A DNA stretch of 64,000 nucleotides. It comes from Montanilutibacter psychrotolerans. Lineage in GTDB: Bacteria > Pseudomonadota > Gammaproteobacteria > Xanthomonadales > Xanthomonadaceae. The DNA is taken from the NCBI RefSeq assembly GCF_003719825.1, contig NZ_RIBS01000011.1:1-64000 (forward strand). The letters run 5' to 3'. Positions 53,537-63,832 of the stretch are shown here, piece by piece. The first letter of the stretch is position 1. Each line of letters begins with the position of its first letter. The notes under the pieces are model-generated. The model did not search any database and was not told the origin of the DNA. It worked only from the letters and a program-made list of their open reading frames with translations. A program made the translations under genes and the position numbers.

Positions 53537-56182
53537 ATGTCTGCTGCCTCGAGTTCCAATCCACCCAGTTCGTCGTCCAGTTCGTCACCCAGTTCGCTGT
53601 CGAGCTCGTCAGCCGATGGGCCACCCAACGTCGTGCAGCGCGAAGGCGCGACGCTCGACACGCCCCGACGCCACGCCCACAAGTTCGGTGGCAGCAGCCT
53701 GGCCAGCGCCGCGCATTACCGCTCCGCGGCGGGGCTGCTCGATGACGGCGCGTCGTCGCGATGGGTGGTGGTCTCGGCCATGCAGGGCGTCACCGACGCG
53801 TTGCTGCGGCTGGTCGCCGACGCCCGCGCCGGACGCGACTGGCAGGCCGACTGGGGCGCCTTGCAACAACGCCACATCGAAGCGGCCGCGCTGCTCGACA
53901 GCGGCGACGCACTGTCGTCCCAACTGCACGACGAATTTGCCGCGCTGCACGGCGAACTGGCCGCGCTCGCCGCGCCCGTCGACGGCGCGCACGACCCGGG
54001 CCACGCGCTGCCCGGCCTGGGCGAGGTGCTGTCGTCGCGGCTCATGCACGCCGCCCTCGGTGGCGATGCGGCCGGCTGGGATCGCCTCGATGCGCGCGAC
54101 GTGCTGGTCACCCAACCGGGCGAGCTGGGTTGCGCGATCGACTGGCCGGCGACCGAAGCCCTGCTCGCGCAATGGCTGGAACGCCACCGCGGCACCCAGG
54201 TGGTGGTCACCGGGTTCGTCGCACGCGACGGGCAAGGCCGCGCGACGGTGCTTGGCCGCAACGGCAGCGACTGGTCGGCGGCGATCTTTGCGCGACTGTT
54301 CGCGGCCGAACTGCTGACGATCTGGACCGATGTCGACGGCGTACTCAGCGCGGATCCGCGACTGGTTCCCGACGCCGTCCGGCTGCCGTCACTGAGCTAT
54401 GCCGAGGCGTGCGAGCTGGCCTACTTCGGGGCCAAAGTGCTGCACCCGCAGACCCTGGTGCCGTTGCAGCAGCGCGGTGTCGCGGTGCGCATCCGCAACA
54501 GCGCGCGCCCGGACTGCCCGGGCACCGTGATCGGTCCCGACGGCGGCGCGGCAGCGCGGCACGACGACGGCCATCCGCACCCGGTCAAGGGCCTGAGCCT
54601 GGTCGAGAACCTGGCGATCCTCGACCTCAGCGGCAGCGGCATGGCCGGCGTGCCGGGCACCGCGGAGCGCCTGTTCGGCGCGCTGCGCGAGGCCGGCGTG
54701 TCGGTGACGATGATTTCGCAGGGGTCGTCGGAGCACTCGATCTGTTGCGTGGTGCGTGCCGACCAGGCCGAGCCCGGTCGGGCGGCGATCGCCCGCGCGT
54801 TCGCCGAGGCCATCGAGGCGGGCCAGGCACAAGGCGTCACGGTGACGCCGGACATCTGCGTGCTGGCAGCCGTCGGCGACGGAATGGTCGGTACGCCGGG
54901 CGTCGCAGCGCGGCTGCTCGGCGGCCTGGCGCAGGCGCGCGTCAACGTGCGCGCCATCGCCCAGGGCGCGGGCGAGCGCAACCTGTCGGTGGCGATCGCC
55001 GCCGGCGACGCCACGCGGGCGTTGCGCAGCGCGCACTCGGCGTTCTGGCTGTCGCCGCAGACGATCTCGGTCGGCGTGATCGGCCCGGGCCAGGTGGGTC
55101 GCGCGCTGCTCGCGCAGTTGGCCTCGTCGACCTTCGACGGCCACGACGAAGGCATCGACCTGCGCCTGCGCGCGCTCGCCGACAGCCGCCGCATGTGCCT
55201 GGCGGCGGTCCGTCTCGACCCGGCGGACGCCATCGCGCGACTGGCCGATGCCGCCGCGCCGGGCGCCTCGGTCGATGACGCCACCACCGCGCTCGACCTG
55301 GACGCATTCGCCGCGCACGTGCGCGCCGAGCATCTGCCGCATGCGCTGATCGTCGACTGCAGCGGCAACGACGCAATCGCCGCGCACTACCCGCGCTGGT
55401 TGGCAGCCGGCATCCACGTGGTCACGCCCAGCAAGCACGCCGGCAGCGGCGCGTGGTCGCGTTACCAGGCGATCCGTACGGCCAGCGCGGCGGTTGCCGG
55501 GCGTGGCCACGCGCAGTTCCGCTACGAGGCCACGGTCGGCGCGGGCCTGCCCGTGATCCAGACCCTGCGCTGCCTGCTCGACACCGGCGACGTGCTGCTG
55601 GGCATCGAGGGCGTGCTGTCGGGCACGCTGGCCTGGCTGTTCAACCGGTACGACGGCAGCGTGCCGTTCTCCGCGCTTGTGCGCGAAGCGATGGCGCTGG
55701 GCTACACCGAACCGGACCCGCGCGACGACCTGTCGGGTACCGATGTCGCGCGCAAGCTGGTGATCCTGGCGCGCGAGGCGGGCTGTGCGTTGTCGATGGA
55801 CGACGTCGCCATCGAGAGCCTGGTGCCGGAAGCCTTGCGCGGGGTTTCGCGCAGCGAGTTCCTCGAACGCCTGCACGAACTCGATGCGCCCATGCAGGAA
55901 CGGCTGCTGCAGGCTCGCGCCAGCGATCGCCAGCTTCGCCACCTTGCGCGCCTGGAACTGGCCGCCGGCGAAGTACACGCGACGGTGGGCGTGTCGTCGC
56001 TCGACGGCGGACACGCCGCCGTGCATACCCGACTGACCGACAACCTGGTGCAGTTCCGCACGCGCCGCTACGCCGATAATCCGCTGGTGGTGCAGGGACC
56101 GGGAGCGGGCCCGGACGTCACCGCCGCCGGCGTGTTCGGCGACATCCTCGGCATTGCACAGACCCTCGGAGCCCAAGCATGA
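53537..56182 (+). CDS. thrA: Bifunctional aspartate kinase/homoserine dehydrogenase I
   Basis: An 881-residue bifunctional enzyme. Aspartokinase (residues about 45-340) starts at HKFGGSS, with [11 protein letters not shown] and [16 protein letters not shown] domains follow (about 350-520: [44 protein letters not shown]). Homoserine dehydrogenase (about 530-881) has [13 protein letters not shown], the [14 protein letters not shown] active-site block and [18 protein letters not shown]. It makes aspartyl phosphate and later homoserine. The N-terminus carries an unusual Ser-rich tract of about 25 residues from 12-bp tandem repeats. AGGAG lies six bases before the ATG, so this extension is translated. 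Confidence 0.96.
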   Translation: MSAASSSNPPSSSSSSSPSSLSSSSADGPPNVVQREGATLDTPRRHAHKFGGSSLASAAHYRSAAGLLDDGASSRWVVVSAMQGVTDALLRLVADARAGRDWQADWGALQQRHIEAAALLDSGDALSSQLHDEFAALHGELAALAAPVDGAHDPGHALPGLGEVLSSRLMHAALGGDAAGWDRLDARDVLVTQPGELGCAIDWPATEALLAQWLERHRGTQVVVTGFVARDGQGRATVLGRNGSDWSAAIFARLFAAELLTIWTDVDGVLSADPRLVPDAVRLPSLSYAEACELAYFGAKVLHPQTLVPLQQRGVAVRIRNSARPDCPGTVIGPDGGAAARHDDGHPHPVKGLSLVENLAILDLSGSGMAGVPGTAERLFGALREAGVSVTMISQGSSEHSICCVVRADQAEPGRAAIARAFAEAIEAGQAQGVTVTPDICVLAAVGDGMVGTPGVAARLLGGLAQARVNVRAIAQGAGERNLSVAIAAGDATRALRSAHSAFWLSPQTISVGVIGPGQVGRALLAQLASSTFDGHDEGIDLRLRALADSRRMCLAAVRLDPADAIARLADAAAPGASVDDATTALDLDAFAAHVRAEHLPHALIVDCSGNDAIAAHYPRWLAAGIHVVTPSKHAGSGAWSRYQAIRTASAAVAGRGHAQFRYEATVGAGLPVIQTLRCLLDTGDVLLGIEGVLSGTLAWLFNRYDGSVPFSALVREAMALGYTEPDPRDDLSGTDVARKLVILAREAGCALSMDDVAIESLVPEALRGVSRSEFLERLHELDAPMQERLLQARASDRQLRHLARLELAAGEVHATVGVSSLDGGHAAVHTRLTDNLVQFRTRRYADNPLVVQGPGAGPDVTAAGVFGDILGIAQTLGAQA
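53565..53612 (+). repeat. 12-bp tandem repeats in thrA 5' end
   Basis: Four consecutive 12-bp units (CCAGTTCGTCGT, CCAGTTCGTCAC, CCAGTTCGCTGT, CGAGCTCGTCAG) encode the Ser-rich stretch of ThrA. The period is a multiple of three, so changes in copy number would keep the reading frame. Confidence 0.8.
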
Positions 56183-57147
56183 GTGCGACACCGTCCTTCC
56201 CGCCGGCGCGGCACGCGCGTGCGTTCGCGCCCGGCAGCGTCGGCAACATCGGCGTCGGCTTCGACCTGCTCGGCCATTCCATCCTCGGCGTTCGCGACAT
56301 CGCCACCGTGCGCCGCATCGACGAGCCACTGGTGCGCATCCGCTCCATCACCGGCGACTGCACCGGCGCGTCCAGCCTTCCGCTGGACGCCGCACGCAAC
56401 ACCGCGGGACAAGCGCTGATCAGCCTGCGCGATCAACTCGGCCTGGCGTTTGGCTTCGAACTGGCGCTGGAAAAAGGCATCCCGCTGGGTTCCGGACTCG
56501 GCGGCTCGGCGGCGTCGTGCGTGGCCGCGCTGGTGGCGGCCAACGCCCTGCTCGACACACCGCTGACGCGCGATGAGCTGTACCCGTTCGCGCTGGACGG
56601 CGAATCGGTGTCCAGCGGCAGTCGCCACGGCGACAACGTCGCCCCGATGCTGCTCGGCGGCGTGGTGATGGCCACCTCGACACGCATGATTCCGTTGGCG
56701 GTGCCCGAGTGGCTGCATGCGGTGGTCGTGCATCCCGATCAGGTCCTGGAAACGCGCCACGCGCGCGCGGTGCTGGCCGATCCCTACCCGCTGTCGCTGG
56801 TGGTCGAGCAGAGCGCGCATCTGGCGTTGTTCCTGACGGGATTGCAGCGCGGCGATGCCACGCTGATACGCGATGGACTTCACGACCTGCTGGTCGAACC
56901 GCGCCGCGCACCGTTGATCCCGGGATTCGCCGCGGCCAAAGCCGCCGCGCTGGCAGCTGGCGCACTGGGCGCCAGCATTTCCGGCGCCGGGCCGAGCACG
57001 TTCGCCTGGTTCGCCTCCCAGGCCGAGGCCAGCGCCGCGGCGCCTGCCATGCGCGCAGCCTTCGTCGCTGCCGGCTTTGATGCGCGTGCCTACGTCACAC
57101 CGGTGGCGGGCCCGCGCGCCGACCTGCTCGACGGGGACGACGCATGA
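56179..57147 (+). CDS. thrB: Homoserine kinase
   Basis: A 322-residue GHMP kinase that phosphorylates homoserine. Motifs: [21 protein letters not shown] at the N-terminus, the ATP loop [17 protein letters not shown] and the C-terminal [14 protein letters not shown]. The ATG overlaps the thrA stop by four bases, and its own stop overlaps thrC by four, so the three proteins are made in a coupled way. Confidence 0.97.
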   Translation: MSATPSFPPARHARAFAPGSVGNIGVGFDLLGHSILGVRDIATVRRIDEPLVRIRSITGDCTGASSLPLDAARNTAGQALISLRDQLGLAFGFELALEKGIPLGSGLGGSAASCVAALVAANALLDTPLTRDELYPFALDGESVSSGSRHGDNVAPMLLGGVVMATSTRMIPLAVPEWLHAVVVHPDQVLETRHARAVLADPYPLSLVVEQSAHLALFLTGLQRGDATLIRDGLHDLLVEPRRAPLIPGFAAAKAAALAAGALGASISGAGPSTFAWFASQAEASAAAPAMRAAFVAAGFDARAYVTPVAGPRADLLDGDDA

Positions 57148-58442
57148 ACTACATCAGCACCCGCGGCGGCATTGCGCCGGTCTCGCTGGATGCCGCACTC
57201 GCCGCGGGACTGGCCGGCGATGGCGGCCTGTACGTGCCGGAGCAGTTGCCACTGCTGGACGCGATCGCCGGCGCCACCAGCCTGGTTGCCACGGCCGAGC
57301 GTGTACTTGCGCCGTTCCTGGACGGCTCGGCATTGCGGGGCAACCTGACGTCGCTGTGCCAGCACGCTTACGGCTTCGACGCACCCTTGCGCGCGCTGGC
57401 GGGCAACGGCGACCACCTGCTGGAGCTGTTCCACGGCCCCACCGCGGCGTTCAAGGACTACGGCGCGCGCTTCCTCGCCGGCGCGCTGGGCGCGCTGCGC
57501 GCCCCGGGCGATCGCGATACCACCATCGTGGTCGCGACATCGGGCGACACCGGTGCGGCCGTTGCCGCGGCATTCCATCGCCTTGCGGGGTTCAAGGTTG
57601 TCATCCTGTACCCCGAGGGCCGCGTGTCGCCGCGCCAGGCGCACGGCCTGGAATGCTGGGGCGACAACGTGCGCACGTTCCGCGTGGCCGGCAGCTTCGA
57701 CGACTGCCAGCGGCTGGCCAAACAGGCGCTGGCCGACAGCGCGCTGCGCGACGCGTGCCCGCTGGGCTCGGCCAACAGCATCAGCCTCGGCCGGCTGCTG
57801 CCGCAGGTGGCCTACTACGCGCACGCCGCCACGCAGCACGCCGCCACGCACGGTATGACGCTGAATTTCGTGGTGCCGACCGGCAACCTGGGCAACGCCG
57901 CGGCGGCGGTCGTGGCGCGACGCATCGGGCTGCCGATCGGTGAGATCGTGCTGGCAACCAACGCCAACGACGTTCTGCCGCGCTACTTCGCCGGCGGCGA
58001 GTACGCCCCGCGCGCCAGCGTGGCGACGCTGGCCAACGCGATGGACGTCGGCGCTCCGAGCAACTTCGAGCGGCTGCGCCACTGGCATCGCGATGACGCC
58101 GAACTGCGCGCGGCGCTGTCTGCCCATGCGGTCGATGACGCCACCATCGCCGCGACGATCCGCGCGGCGCCGCAGCGCCATGGCGTGGTGCCCTGCCCGC
58201 ACACGGCCACCGGCCTGCACGTGCTCGAACGCCTGCGCGCGCGCGGCGACACGCGGCCTTGGGCCGTGGTTGCCACCGCCCACCCGTCCAAGTTCGAGAC
58301 AATCGTCGAGCCGCTGGTGGGGCAGGTGGTCACGCCACCGCCAGCGCTGGCGGCGTCGCTGGCCCTTCCCGCATCGGCCGAACGGCTGCCGGCCGACTAC
58401 GCGACGCTGCGCGGGGCGCTGCTCGAAACCGCGACGTCCTGA
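57144..58442 (+). CDS. thrC: Threonine synthase
   Basis: A 432-residue PLP enzyme that converts phosphohomoserine to threonine. It belongs to the long (E. coli-like) class: the start MNYISTRGG, the GDGGLYVPE block, the PLP lysine in [28 protein letters not shown] and the phosphate-binding [16 protein letters not shown]. It is the last gene of thrABC and converges on the RND permease gene with a 9-bp hairpin between them. Confidence 0.97.
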   Translation: MNYISTRGGIAPVSLDAALAAGLAGDGGLYVPEQLPLLDAIAGATSLVATAERVLAPFLDGSALRGNLTSLCQHAYGFDAPLRALAGNGDHLLELFHGPTAAFKDYGARFLAGALGALRAPGDRDTTIVVATSGDTGAAVAAAFHRLAGFKVVILYPEGRVSPRQAHGLECWGDNVRTFRVAGSFDDCQRLAKQALADSALRDACPLGSANSISLGRLLPQVAYYAHAATQHAATHGMTLNFVVPTGNLGNAAAAVVARRIGLPIGEIVLATNANDVLPRYFAGGEYAPRASVATLANAMDVGAPSNFERLRHWHRDDAELRAALSAHAVDDATIAATIRAAPQRHGVVPCPHTATGLHVLERLRARGDTRPWAVVATAHPSKFETIVEPLVGQVVTPPPALAASLALPASAERLPADYATLRGALLETATS

Positions 58443-58475
58443 GGGCCGCGCGAGGCACACCGGCAACTACCGCGA

Positions 58476-58498
58476 GGCGGCGCGATCCACGCGCCGCC
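58476..58498. terminator. Hairpin between thrC and the RND permease gene
   Basis: A perfect 9-bp stem, GGCGGCGCG, loop ATCCA, CGCGCCGCC, lies in the 79-bp gap between the two convergent stops. There are no T-runs, so it is only a possible bidirectional terminator. Confidence 0.45.
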
Positions 58499-58521
58499 GA
58501 TTCGGAGTCAGTCCCGCATCG

Positions 58522-61500
58522 TCAGGCGGTCGCGGGCACCTTGATGCGGAACCACGCGGCGTACAGCGCGGGAAGGAACAGCAACGTCAACACGGTGGCC
58601 ACCAGCAGGCCGCCCATGATCGACACCGCCATCGGTCCGAAGAACGCGCTGCGCGACAGCGGAATCATCGCCAGGATGGCCGCCAGCGCGGTCAGCACGA
58701 TCGGCCGGAAGCGGCGCACCGTCGCCTCCACGATCGCCTTCCACGGTTCGGCACCCTCGCTGCGGTCCTGCTCGATCTGGTCGACCAGGATCACCGAGTT
58801 GCGCATGATCATGCCGGCCAGCGCGATCGTGCCCAGCAGCGCCACGAAGCCGAACGGCACCCGGAACACCAGCAGGAACAACACCACGCCGATCACGCCC
58901 AGCGGCGCGGTCAACAGCACCATCACGCTCCGCGAGAAACTGCGCAGCTGCAGCATCAGCAAGGTGAACACCACGAACAGGAACAGCGGCATGCCGGCCT
59001 TGATCGAGTCCTGCCCGCGCGCGGAATCCTCGACGCTGCCGCCGACATTCACCGTGTAGCCGTACGGCAACCCGGCGCGGATCGCATCGAGCGTCGGCGA
59101 GATTTCCGCCATCACCGAGGCCGGCTGCGTGCCGTCGTAGATGTCGGCGCGCACGGTCATCGTCGGCTTGCGGTCGCGGTGCCAGATGATGCCTTCCTCG
59201 AATCCGTATTCGAGCGTGGCGATCTGGTTCAACGGAATGCTGCGGCCGTTGGTGGTCGGCACCATCAGGCTGCCGAGCATGTCCAGCTGCGCGCGCTCCT
59301 GTTCGGGGCCGCGCAGCAGCACCTCGATCAGCTCATTGCCCTCGCGGTAGGTACTGGCGTGGTTGCCCGACAGCGAACCGGTCAGGAACGTCGCCAGCTG
59401 CGCCGAGCTGACGCCCAGCGCTCGTGCGCGTTCCTGGTCGACGCGCAGGCGCACGACCTTGTTGGGCTCGTCCCAATCCAGGTTGACGTTGGCGACGTGT
59501 CCGTTCTTGCGCACCGTCTCGCGCACCTGGTACGCCAGCTTGCGGACCTGGTCGATATGCTCGCCCGAGACGCGGAACTGGACCGGATAGCCCACCGGCG
59601 GGCCGTTCTCCAGGCGCGTCACGCGCATCTGCAACTCGGGGAATTGCGGAATCACCTCGTCGATGATCCAGCCGCGGATCGTCTCGCGCGCGTGGATGTC
59701 CTTGGGCATCAGCACGAACTGGGCGAAGTTGGCCGCGGGCAGCTGCTGGTCCAGCGGCAGGTAGAAGCGCGGCGAACCGGTGCCGACGTAGGACACGTAG
59801 TTGGCCAGGTCCTCGCGTTTGGCGAGGATTGCCTCCAGGCGTGCGACCTGTGCCGCGGTGGCCTTGAGCGAGCTGCCCTCGGCCAGCTCCACGTCGACCA
59901 TCAGCTCTGGCCGCACCGAGTCGGGGAAGAACTGTTGCGGGACGAAACGGAACAGCGCCAGCGAGCCGATGAACGCGGCGGCGGTGATCGCGATCACCGT
60001 CTTGCGACGGCGCACGCACCAGGTCAGCCACGCACGGAAGCGCGTGTAGAACCGGCTGTCGTAGGGGTCGTGGTCCTTGCCGTCGTGCACCGCCGGGGCG
60101 ATGAAGTCGGCCAGGCGCGGATTGCGGTCGGCCCAGCGCTGGCGGGTGGCGTGCCAGCGTGCCGCCAGCGAGCCGGGCTTGAGCGCGGCGGCGTGGCCGT
60201 GATCGGGCAGCAGCTTGTCGCCGAGGAACGGGATGAACATCACCGCCGCAACCCACGACACCAGCAGCGCGATCGTCACCACCTGGAACAGCGAGCGCGT
60301 GTACTCGCCGGTGCTGGAGGCGGCCGTGGCGATGGGCAGGAAGCCGGCGGCGGTGATCAGGGTGCCGGTCAGCATCGGGAACGCCGTGCTGTCCCAGGCG
60401 AACGCGGCCGCCTTGATGCGGCTGTAGCCCTGTTCCATCTTGATCGCCATCATCTCCACGGCAATGATCGCGTCGTCGACCAGCAGGCCGAGCGCCAGCA
60501 CCAGCGCACCGAGCGAGATCTTGTGCAGTCCGACGCCGAAGAACTCCATGCCGGCAAACGTCATCGCCAGCACCAGCGGGATCGACAGCGCGACCACCAG
60601 GCCGGTCCGCCAACCCAGCGAGAAGAAGCTCACCAGCAACACGATCGCAACCGCCTCGGCCAGCACGCGCACGAACTCGCCCACCGATTCCTTCACCGCC
60701 GCGGGCTGGTCGGCGACCTTGCGCAGCTCCATGCCGGCCGGCAAGGTCTGTTGCAGCGCCGCGAATTCCTTCTCGAGCGTCTTGCCCAGCACCAGGATGT
60801 CGCCGCCTTCCTTCATCGCCACGCCGATGCCGATCGCGTCCTCGCCCATGAAGCGCATGCGCGGCGCCGGTGGATCGGAGAAGCCGCGCGTGACCTTGGC
60901 GACGTCGTCGAGGCGGAAGCTGCGGTCGCCGACACGGATCGGGAAAGCGCGGATCTCCTCGATCGAACGGAACTTGCCCTGCACGCGCAGCGCCACGCGG
61001 CTGCTGCTGGTTTCAAAGAAGCCGGCCGGGACCATCGCATTCTGGTGGTCGAGGGCGTCCTTGACCGCGGTCAGCGGCACGCCGAGCGTGGCCAGCTTGG
61101 TGTTGGACAGCTCGATCCAGATCTTCTCGTCCTGCGCGCCGAACAGCTCGATCTTGCCCACGTCCGGCACGCCCTGCAGCGACAGCTGCACACGATCGGC
61201 GTAGTCCTTGAGCACCGCGTAGTCGAAGCCCTTGCCGGTCAGCGCGTAGATGTTGCCGTAGGTATCGCCGAACTCGTCGTTGAAGAACGGACCGACCACG
61301 TCGTTGGGCAGCAGCGGTCGCAGGTCGCCGATCTTCTTGCGCACCTGGTACCACAGCGGGCCAATCTCGACCGAGTGCATCGAGTCGCGCGCGGCGAAGA
61401 TCACCTGCGATTCGCCGGCCCGCGAGTACGAGCGCACGTACATGTACTCGCCCGTCTCCATGAGCTTCTTCTCGATCCGCTCGGTGACCTGTTGGGCGAC

Positions 61501-61680
61501 CTCGTCGGCGGTGGCGCCCGGCCACAGCGTGCGTACCACCATCACCTTGAAGGTGAATTTCGGATCCTCGCTGCGGCCCAGGCGCAGGTACGAAAACGCA
61601 CCGGCGATGGCCATCACCAGCATCGCGTAGACGACCAGGCTGCGGTGGCGCAATGCCCATTCGGAAAGGTTGAAGCGCAT
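58522..61680 (-). CDS. RND efflux permease
   Basis: A 1052-residue inner membrane RND proton antiporter with 12 helices, two large periplasmic loops and full family length. The proton-relay pair is in GALVLALGLLVDDAIIAVEMM (helix 4, Asp-Asp), and the segment between helices 10 and 12 includes LLGTIALAGMIMRNSVILVDQ. The N-terminus WALRHRSLVVYAMLVMAIAG is the typical first helix. Substrates are unknown; the group is the AcrB-like set with divergent TetR control. I prefer ATG 61680 over GTG 61707. The periplasmic adaptor gene lies 243 bp upstream; no outer membrane channel gene is present, so a TolC-like protein from elsewhere must serve. Confidence 0.95.
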   Translation of the reverse strand: MRFNLSEWALRHRSLVVYAMLVMAIAGAFSYLRLGRSEDPKFTFKVMVVRTLWPGATADEVAQQVTERIEKKLMETGEYMYVRSYSRAGESQVIFAARDSMHSVEIGPLWYQVRKKIGDLRPLLPNDVVGPFFNDEFGDTYGNIYALTGKGFDYAVLKDYADRVQLSLQGVPDVGKIELFGAQDEKIWIELSNTKLATLGVPLTAVKDALDHQNAMVPAGFFETSSSRVALRVQGKFRSIEEIRAFPIRVGDRSFRLDDVAKVTRGFSDPPAPRMRFMGEDAIGIGVAMKEGGDILVLGKTLEKEFAALQQTLPAGMELRKVADQPAAVKESVGEFVRVLAEAVAIVLLVSFFSLGWRTGLVVALSIPLVLAMTFAGMEFFGVGLHKISLGALVLALGLLVDDAIIAVEMMAIKMEQGYSRIKAAAFAWDSTAFPMLTGTLITAAGFLPIATAASSTGEYTRSLFQVVTIALLVSWVAAVMFIPFLGDKLLPDHGHAAALKPGSLAARWHATRQRWADRNPRLADFIAPAVHDGKDHDPYDSRFYTRFRAWLTWCVRRRKTVIAITAAAFIGSLALFRFVPQQFFPDSVRPELMVDVELAEGSSLKATAAQVARLEAILAKREDLANYVSYVGTGSPRFYLPLDQQLPAANFAQFVLMPKDIHARETIRGWIIDEVIPQFPELQMRVTRLENGPPVGYPVQFRVSGEHIDQVRKLAYQVRETVRKNGHVANVNLDWDEPNKVVRLRVDQERARALGVSSAQLATFLTGSLSGNHASTYREGNELIEVLLRGPEQERAQLDMLGSLMVPTTNGRSIPLNQIATLEYGFEEGIIWHRDRKPTMTVRADIYDGTQPASVMAEISPTLDAIRAGLPYGYTVNVGGSVEDSARGQDSIKAGMPLFLFVVFTLLMLQLRSFSRSVMVLLTAPLGVIGVVLFLLVFRVPFGFVALLGTIALAGMIMRNSVILVDQIEQDRSEGAEPWKAIVEATVRRFRPIVLTALAAILAMIPLSRSAFFGPMAVSIMGGLLVATVLTLLFLPALYAAWFRIKVPATA

Positions 61681-61923
61681 GTCGACGGCTCGCGGTGTCG
61701 TGGTCACTCAATCGAGGAAATGAGTGTGCCGGGATGAAGGGTGCGGGTGTTGCCGTTGGCCCCGCGTTGCAACGAGGGGCCGGGAAAGCGTTGCCGCGGG
61801 TATTGCCGGTGCGGCATCACGGTGCCGAACCGGTAGCGATGCTTCGCGCCCGCTTCCAGCTGCCTTCGCGCAGGACGTGCAGGCAGGGTGGTGGCGACGC
61901 GTCGGGCGGGTTGGGCCCCGACG

Positions 61924-63075
61924 TCAGGGCTTTCCCGAGGCCGGGGTAACGGGCTTGTTGTCGCGGTCGACCGGACTCACCTTCTGCCCGACGCGCAACA
62001 GGTGGCCGCCCGCGGCAACCACCCAATCATTGGCGGTAAGACCACCCTTCACCGGAACGCGCTCCTGGCCATACGGACCCAGTTCCACCGGTCGCAACGC
62101 GAGTGTCGAGGTGGCGATATCCACCACGAACACGGCCGGCTTGTCGCCGGCGGCGGCGCGCTGCACCGCTGCCAGCGGCACGCTGAGGCCGCCGTTGTCC
62201 GCGTGCGGCAAGTAGACGCGCGCGCTCTGGCCGAGTTCGAAGCTGCCTGCCGGCGCGTCGATCACGACGCGCGCGCCGTACGTCCGCGATGCGGGATCGG
62301 CCGCCGGGGAGATCTCCCGTACCCGCCCGGGGAAGCGCTGCTGGCTCGACCACGATTCCACCAGCACCGGCTGGCCGGGCTTGAGCGCGGCGACGGCATC
62401 CTCGGGAACGGCGAACGCGATCTCCCGGGCGCCGTCGGTGGCCAACGCGAACACCGCCTGCCCGGCACCGAGCACCTGGCCGGCCTCGGCGCTGCGCGAT
62501 GCGATCACGCCATTGCTGGGAGCGCGCAACTGGGTGTACGCGGCCTGGTTGCGTGCGACCTCCAGGCTGGCGCGTGCGGCGTTGACCTGGCCCTGCGCGG
62601 CCGTCGCGGCGGCGTTCTGCGCATCGATCGTGGAACGACTGACCAGTTGGCCCTGGCCAAGTTTGGCGAAGCGCGCCTGGTCGGCGCGCGCGCGGGCAAG
62701 TTCGGCCTCGGCAGCGACCAGCTGCGCCTGCGCCGCGCGTGCCTGGGCCTGCAGGTCGCCCGGGTCGAGCACCGCCAACAGGTCACCGCGCCGGACGTGG
62801 TCGCCGACATCGACACGACGCTCGACCAGGTTGCCGCCGACGCGGAACGACAGCGGGCTTTCCTCGCGTGCGCGCACCTCGCCGGCAAATGCGCTGGCGG
62901 AGACGCCCCCCGCAACCGGATGCACCACCAGCACCGGACGGGCCGCCTCGTCGGTGGCCTTCCCGCCGCTGCATCCGGCCGCCACGACGGCGACCAGTGC
63001 GATCAGCAACGCGACGCGCGGGAGCGCACGCGGGCGGGCGGACGAGCGGCGTCCTGGTCGAAGCTGGCGGTGCAT
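61924..63075 (-). CDS. RND periplasmic adaptor (HlyD/MFP family)
   Basis: A 383-residue membrane fusion protein. A signal anchor with lipobox VAAGCSGG near residue 35 makes it a lipoprotein of the inner membrane. Then come the barrel-sandwich and alpha-hairpin parts (RVGGNLVERRVDVGDHVRRGDLLAVLD, then AQAQLVAAEAELARARADQARFAKLG and the return half), the beta-barrel and the membrane-proximal domain. It should join the permease to an outer membrane channel. ATG 63075 is chosen over the TTG at 63084. First gene of the unit with the permease, divergent from a TetR gene. Confidence 0.94.
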   Translation of the reverse strand: MHRQLRPGRRSSARPRALPRVALLIALVAVVAAGCSGGKATDEAARPVLVVHPVAGGVSASAFAGEVRAREESPLSFRVGGNLVERRVDVGDHVRRGDLLAVLDPGDLQAQARAAQAQLVAAEAELARARADQARFAKLGQGQLVSRSTIDAQNAAATAAQGQVNAARASLEVARNQAAYTQLRAPSNGVIASRSAEAGQVLGAGQAVFALATDGAREIAFAVPEDAVAALKPGQPVLVESWSSQQRFPGRVREISPAADPASRTYGARVVIDAPAGSFELGQSARVYLPHADNGGLSVPLAAVQRAAAGDKPAVFVVDIATSTLALRPVELGPYGQERVPVKGGLTANDWVVAAGGHLLRVGQKVSPVDRDNKPVTPASGKP

Positions 63076-63151
63076 CGTAGGCAATCCCGGTTGAATTAAT
63101 GAACCAGACAGTACTGTATAAATAACAAACTGGATAGTCTAGTATTCCAAC
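63076..63151. promoter_or_regulatory. Divergent promoter and TetR operator region
   Basis: This AT-rich 76-bp gap holds the perfect palindrome ACAGTACTGT (63108-63117). On the minus strand TAGACT, 17 bases, TACAGT form a promoter for the adaptor; on the plus strand TATAAA (63117-63122) could be the -10 of the tetR gene. Both -10 boxes overlap the palindrome, as expected for an autoregulated TetR operator. Confidence 0.6.
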
Positions 63152-63832
63152 ATGACCACACCCCGCCCCCCCGTACCCGGCTCCGAGACCGCTGCCAAGC
63201 CAGCCGGGCCCGGTCGCCCGAAGGATCTGGGCAAGCGCGCGGCGATCCTCGACGCGGCCAAGACACTGTTCACCGGCAACGGGTTCGATGGCGTGAGCAT
63301 GGACCAGATCGCCGCCGCCGCCGGTGTCTCCAAGCTCACTGTGTACAGCCATTTCGGCGACAAGGAGACGCTGTTCGTCGCCTCGGTGAAAGCCTATTGC
63401 GAGATGCAGTTGCCGTCGTCGCTGTTTGTCGGAGACCCCGAAACGCCACTGCGCGAATGCCTGATGGTGATCGGCCGTGCCTTCGTGTCGATGGTCAACA
63501 GCCCGGAAGCCGTGGCGGGCCACCGCATGCTGTGCACACCGCAGGCAGCCGCCTCGCCGCTGCCGCAGATGTTCTGGGAGGCCGGCCCGAAGCGCGTGCA
63601 GGACGAGTTTGCGGCATTTCTGCAGCGCCGCGCCGATGCCGGCGAGCTGGACCTGCCCGACACGGCCCTGGCCGGCTCGCAGTTCCTGTGCCTGCTCAAG
63701 GGCGAGATGCATGCGCGGCTGGTGTTCGGCTGCGGCCCCGAGTACGCGGCCGGCGGCGCATTCGATACGCAGGCGCATGTCGCGGCGACGGTCGAGATGT
63801 TCCTGCGCGCCTACGGACGACGCCCGGCGTGA
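63152..63832 (+). CDS. TetR-family transcriptional regulator
   Basis: A 226-residue regulator. After a Pro-rich extension of about 22 residues comes the TetR helix-turn-helix (ILDAAKTLFTGNGFDGVSMDQI, then AAAAGVSKLTVYSHFGDKETLF). The rest is a helical ligand-binding domain of the AcrR C-terminal type (VIGRAFVSMVNSPEAVAGHRML). It is divergent from the efflux adaptor gene and should repress it and itself until a toxic ligand binds. Length is normal. Confidence 0.93.
   Translation: MTTPRPPVPGSETAAKPAGPGRPKDLGKRAAILDAAKTLFTGNGFDGVSMDQIAAAAGVSKLTVYSHFGDKETLFVASVKAYCEMQLPSSLFVGDPETPLRECLMVIGRAFVSMVNSPEAVAGHRMLCTPQAAASPLPQMFWEAGPKRVQDEFAAFLQRRADAGELDLPDTALAGSQFLCLLKGEMHARLVFGCGPEYAAGGAFDTQAHVAATVEMFLRAYGRRPA

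Noticed and set aside
57940-61737. Open frame of 1265 codons on the plus strand
   Set aside because: It runs antisense through the RND permease gene and out of frame through thrC. The protein is Arg/His/Gln-rich without a family signature.
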